A stretch of DNA of 7,870 bases, taken from NCBI GenBank assembly GCA_017964325.1, contig JAGCSE010000209.1, positions 1 to 7,870 of the forward strand. Reading direction: 5' to 3'. The position numbers and the translations under genes were made by a program. The notes under the pieces are model-generated. The model worked only from the letters and a program-made list of their open reading frames with translations. It searched no databases and was not told the origin of the DNA. Shown here piece by piece: positions 5,692 through 7,870 of the stretch (within the stretch, counting starts at the first letter, position 1; each line of letters starts with the position of its first letter). The stretch comes from Victivallales bacterium (GTDB lineage: Bacteria > Verrucomicrobiota > Lentisphaeria > Oligosphaerales > Oligosphaeraceae).

Positions 5692-6755
5692 ATGGCGTTC
5701 TATTCACCATCCCTGAAGAAATTCGAACCGCTTCCGCAACTGGTCAAAATCGACGATTGGCACGGCGGTTTGCTTATTCGCTCCACCAACTGGCTCGGCG
5801 ATGCATTGATGACATTGCCAGCCGTCGGGCAAATTCGTAAACTCGTGCCACAAAATGTTCCTGTCTCCATTCTTACGCCGAAGAATCTGGAGCCGTTATG
5901 GCAAGCCTGTCCGTTCATTACGGATGTCATTCCCATGGATGGAAAACATATTTCCGCTGATGAAATCACCGCCGTGAAATCACACGATTTCGGCGTGGCT
6001 GTTGTTTTTCCAAATTCATTTGGTTCCGCTATGGATGTCCGTAAGACAGGCATTCCGATTCGCATCGGTCGCAAAGGCCGCTTTCGCAGCCTGTTGCTGA
6101 CGTATCGCCTGCGCGAATGGCCGCGCGGCGAAAACGTCGGCGTCTGCCATCAACTGTCGTATTATCTTGAACTGGCCTCCATGCTCGGAGCCGTAGAATG
6201 GACGGCGGAATGCGAGCCGCTGAAGGTTGATCTATCTCTAGCGGAAGCACTTGGGATGGACGATGGCCGTTGGCTTGTTCTCGCGCCAGGCGCGGCCTAC
6301 GGCCCCGCCAAACAGTGGCCACCGTCGTATTTCGACGCCGTCGCGAAACATTTTCAGAGAAAGGATGGCGTGTCGCAGTCGTCGGCGGGCCGAACGACCA
6401 CGCCGCCGCGGAACAGTCCTGCGCGAGCATTCCAAATGCCTTGAATGTAGCAGGTAAGACGAATCTCGCACAACTTATGGCCGTTTTGGCTAAAGCGACT
6501 GTCGTCATTTCCAACGAGTCCGGGCCGATGCATTTGGCCGCCGCTCTCGGCAAGACTGGTGTGGCGTTATTTGGCTCGACGGATCCCATTGGAACAGGCC
6601 CCATCGGCGGCCATTGGATTATCATGGCCGCCGACGCGCCATGTCGCCCATGCTTTAAACGCGAATGCCCGCTGGGCGGCGCGGAGGCTTACAAATGCCT
6701 CCGCAGTTTATCCGTTGAAAGCGTCATAAACGCCGTGGAAAATTTGGATTCATAA
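5692..6755 (+). pseudogene. waaF: GT9 glycosyltransferase, WaaF-like (heptosyltransferase II), split by a frameshift
   Basis: The gene encodes a GT9-family transferase that adds a heptose to the LPS inner core at the cytoplasmic face of the inner membrane. In the first frame (5692-6354, 221 residues) are the WaaF hallmark NWLGDALMTLPA (33-44) and the start of the second domain, APGAAYGPAKQWP (198-210). The reading then leaves the family pattern and stops at 6444. The family sequence resumes in the -1 frame from about 6354 with SEKGWRVAVVGGPNDH, then SNESGPMHLAAALG, VALFGSTDPIGTGP and the Cys-rich PCRPCFKRECP, to the TAA at 6753-6755. Adding one T to the TTTT at 6351-6354 restores about 354 residues, the normal WaaF length. 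The defect is thus a one-base deletion or a sequencing/assembly error. The 25 residues before LLIRSTNWLGD are longer than usual. No Shine-Dalgarno; 13 nt separate it from truA. Confidence 0.88.
6270..6755 (+). CDS. Downstream open frame holding the C-terminal domain of the split heptosyltransferase
   Basis: This frame is open from a TTG at 6270 to the stop at 6753-6755 (161 residues). Its first ~28 residues are an out-of-frame shadow of the upstream half; genuine WaaF-like sequence begins near 6354. From there it carries the donor-binding half of the GT-B fold: VAVVGGPNDH, NVAGKTNLAQLMAVLAKA, VVISNESGPMHLAAALG, FGSTDPIGTGP and the Cys-containing loop. There is no Shine-Dalgarno or sensible start near the true beginning of the domain, so it is unlikely to be made as an independent protein. 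It is best read as the 3' part of the gene starting at 5692. Confidence 0.7.
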   Translation: MACSRARRGLRPRQTVATVVFRRRRETFSEKGWRVAVVGGPNDHAAAEQSCASIPNALNVAGKTNLAQLMAVLAKATVVISNESGPMHLAAALGKTGVALFGSTDPIGTGPIGGHWIIMAADAPCRPCFKRECPLGGAEAYKCLRSLSVESVINAVENLDS

Positions 6756-6788
6756 GGTTGTATTTCTGGACAACAGCTTAATTCTTGC

Positions 6789-6808
6789 AATACAAATACT
6801 TCTGTATT
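6789..6808 (+). terminator. Weak AT-rich hairpin after the heptosyltransferase
   Basis: AATACA (6789-6794) pairs with TGTATT (6803-6808) around an 8-nt loop and is followed by CTCTTTC. The stem is AT-rich and only 6 bp, so it is weak on its own. Together with the T-runs that follow from 6831 it could help end the + strand transcript before the convergent gene. Confidence 0.25.
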
Positions 6809-6826
6809 CTCTTTCAAGCCTCGAAT

Positions 6827-6902
6827 CACGTTTTTCGGTGTTTTTTACGCTGTTTTTTCACATTTTTCGGTGTTTTTTACGCTGTTTTTTCACGTTTTTC
6901 GG
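6827..6902 (+). repeat. 32-bp T-rich tandem repeat, about 2.4 copies
   Basis: Copies start at 6827, 6859 and 6891; two are full 32-bp units and the third is 12 bp. The first two differ only at the fourth base (G or A). Each full unit holds three T-runs of 5-6 bases separated by GC-containing 5- to 6-mers (CGGTG, ACGCTG, then CAC). It lies between convergent genes (stop at 6755 on +, stop at 6931 on -). On a + strand transcript the T-runs would be repeated U-tracts, which could favour termination, although no strong GC stem precedes them. Confidence 0.92.
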
Positions 6903-6930
6903 AAGGAAGGAGCACCTCTAGTCCAGAAAA

Positions 6931-7870
6931 TCAATCATCTAAATCATCAATCTTATGTGGAAAATTCGGACGTTGCGGACGGATGATATCCTTTTCTTCT
7001 CGTTCAATAATCGCCTCCGAACGGACATCTATGTCTTTTCCAAAGAATTTGATCTTGGATGGGCCGAAGCCATGGAAGACACGTATTTTCTTGCTTTCAG
7101 CCAATGGTTTGCCGTCCAGTGAACGGAACGTGAAGAGGAACGGCGCCGCCTCCGTGCGGTCGCCAATCCTCTTGGTGTGGATGGCCATGAACATCGGCGA
7201 ATTCACATAGAAATCGTATTTGCCAAGAACAACAACATCGTTGAACGCCCCATCATGCATGAATTTTATTGGCTCATCGCCGTTGTTCGTCATTATTTGA
7301 ATATCATCAAATACTGTAATTTCCGCATCACGTGCATCATTCAGGAATTGATGACCCGTCATCGGCGAATTTGCCGCCAGCCGCGCAACCCATGACGTGA
7401 CTTCATACGTGTTCTTAATGAATGCGTCCGTGCGATTTAGCTGATGCTCTTCGCCCCAGCCGTTGTCCATGCGGGAAAAATCGGAGTCATCCATTCTACC
7501 AGCTTCAAATGACACCGACTGTTTTTTATCGACGGAGAGAATTCCTATCGAATGGATGGTATTCGTGCTTCCTGTGAAGAATCGTACATTCTGCCGTGCA
7601 AACGTCTGCTTGTCGAACACGCCAACACGCCACAAAATGTTGGAATCAAATCCCTTCGGAATCGTGATAGTCCGTTCATCAACAATGGTTTCGCCCGCCT
7701 TCATGGGTCGCGTCACCAACGGATGGTCGTCCTGGAAGGCGATGCCTTCGCGTTCCTTCTCACCGTTTTCATGGATGAAATGGACGAACATGTTGAGCTG
7801 TTTGTCATAGTCCTCCGTGAACCGCCATGTGTAGGCCGCTTTGAATTTGCGGTCGCCAAGCGGTTGCATA
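6931..7870 (-). CDS. Unrecognised protein with a beta-sandwich-like segment (5' end outside the window)
   Basis: On the minus strand the frame runs from the right edge of the window to a TGA at 6933-6931. At least 312 residues are visible. A Met sits at 7869-7867, but the sequence there (KFKAAYTWRF) looks like the middle of a domain, so the true start probably lies outside. Residues 10-86 follow a pattern seen in beta-sandwich domains of some membrane glycosyltransferases and carbohydrate-related proteins: aromatic-W strand, MFVHFIHENGEK (27-38), QDDHPLVTRP (46-55), a GE turn (59-60), TITIP (67-71) and WRVGVFD (80-86). The remainder (about 100-312) is soluble-looking, rich in D, N, R and K, with no membrane segment, and ends in an acidic IDDLDD tail. 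I do not recognise the family. It converges on the heptosyltransferase gene with a 175-bp gap. Confidence 0.75.
   Translation of the reverse strand, partial: MQPLGDRKFKAAYTWRFTEDYDKQLNMFVHFIHENGEKEREGIAFQDDHPLVTRPMKAGETIVDERTITIPKGFDSNILWRVGVFDKQTFARQNVRFFTGSTNTIHSIGILSVDKKQSVSFEAGRMDDSDFSRMDNGWGEEHQLNRTDAFIKNTYEVTSWVARLAANSPMTGHQFLNDARDAEITVFDDIQIMTNNGDEPIKFMHDGAFNDVVVLGKYDFYVNSPMFMAIHTKRIGDRTEAAPFLFTFRSLDGKPLAESKKIRVFHGFGPSKIKFFGKDIDVRSEAIIEREEKDIIRPQRPNFPHKIDDLDD

Noticed and set aside
6340..6365. Programmed -1 ribosomal frameshift in the heptosyltransferase
   Set aside because: TTTT permits only single-codon slippage; there is no canonical slippery heptamer and no evident downstream stem or upstream Shine-Dalgarno stimulator, so mutation or sequence error is preferred.
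6785..7210. Plus-strand frame across the T-rich repeat into the last gene
   Set aside because: Its first part is a translation of T-runs (Phe-rich) and the rest is antisense to a longer minus-strand gene; no start signal.

Overview
The window looks like a chromosomal segment of a Gram-negative bacterium. The evidence is a heptosyltransferase-type gene for LPS core assembly, a periplasmic binding protein with a signal peptide, and a matching ABC importer. A neutral-ceramidase-family gene, a glycoside-hydrolase-like gene end, short tandem arrays between genes and very sparse Shine-Dalgarno use would fit a member of the Lentisphaerota/Kiritimatiellota/Planctomycetota group. That placement is an inference from gene style, because no phylogenetic marker was compared.

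Layout. Bases 2-592 (+) are the 3' end of a gene that resembles the C-terminal part of a clan-A type glycoside hydrolase. Bases 593-863 are non-coding: four tandem copies of a 31-bp hairpin-forming repeat begin directly after the stop codon, a perfect 18-bp palindrome lies at 726-743, and a good ribosome binding site lies at 851-858. A neutral-ceramidase-family hydrolase follows at 864-2177. An 80-bp gap holds two inverted repeats. Then comes a tight same-strand cluster: a btuF-like binding protein (2258-3040), a btuC-like permease (3053-4012), a btuD-like ATPase (4005-4772, overlapping the permease by 8 bp), truA (4821-5678) and a waaF-like heptosyltransferase (5692-6755) split by a one-base frameshift near 6351-6354. 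The gap between the last two + strand genes and the opposing gene (6756-6930) holds a T-rich 32-bp tandem repeat. A convergent gene of unknown function (6931-7870, minus strand) runs off the right edge.

Functionally, the btuFCD-like genes form a complete inner-membrane importer for cobalamin or a similar metal chelate (siderophore or haem). TruA (tRNA pseudouridine synthase) and the heptosyltransferase look like housekeeping genes sharing the same transcript. The most unusual features are the three separate short tandem arrays with different units at three gene boundaries, the perfect palindrome upstream of the ceramidase-like gene, and the broken heptosyltransferase. No clearly new multi-gene system was found.
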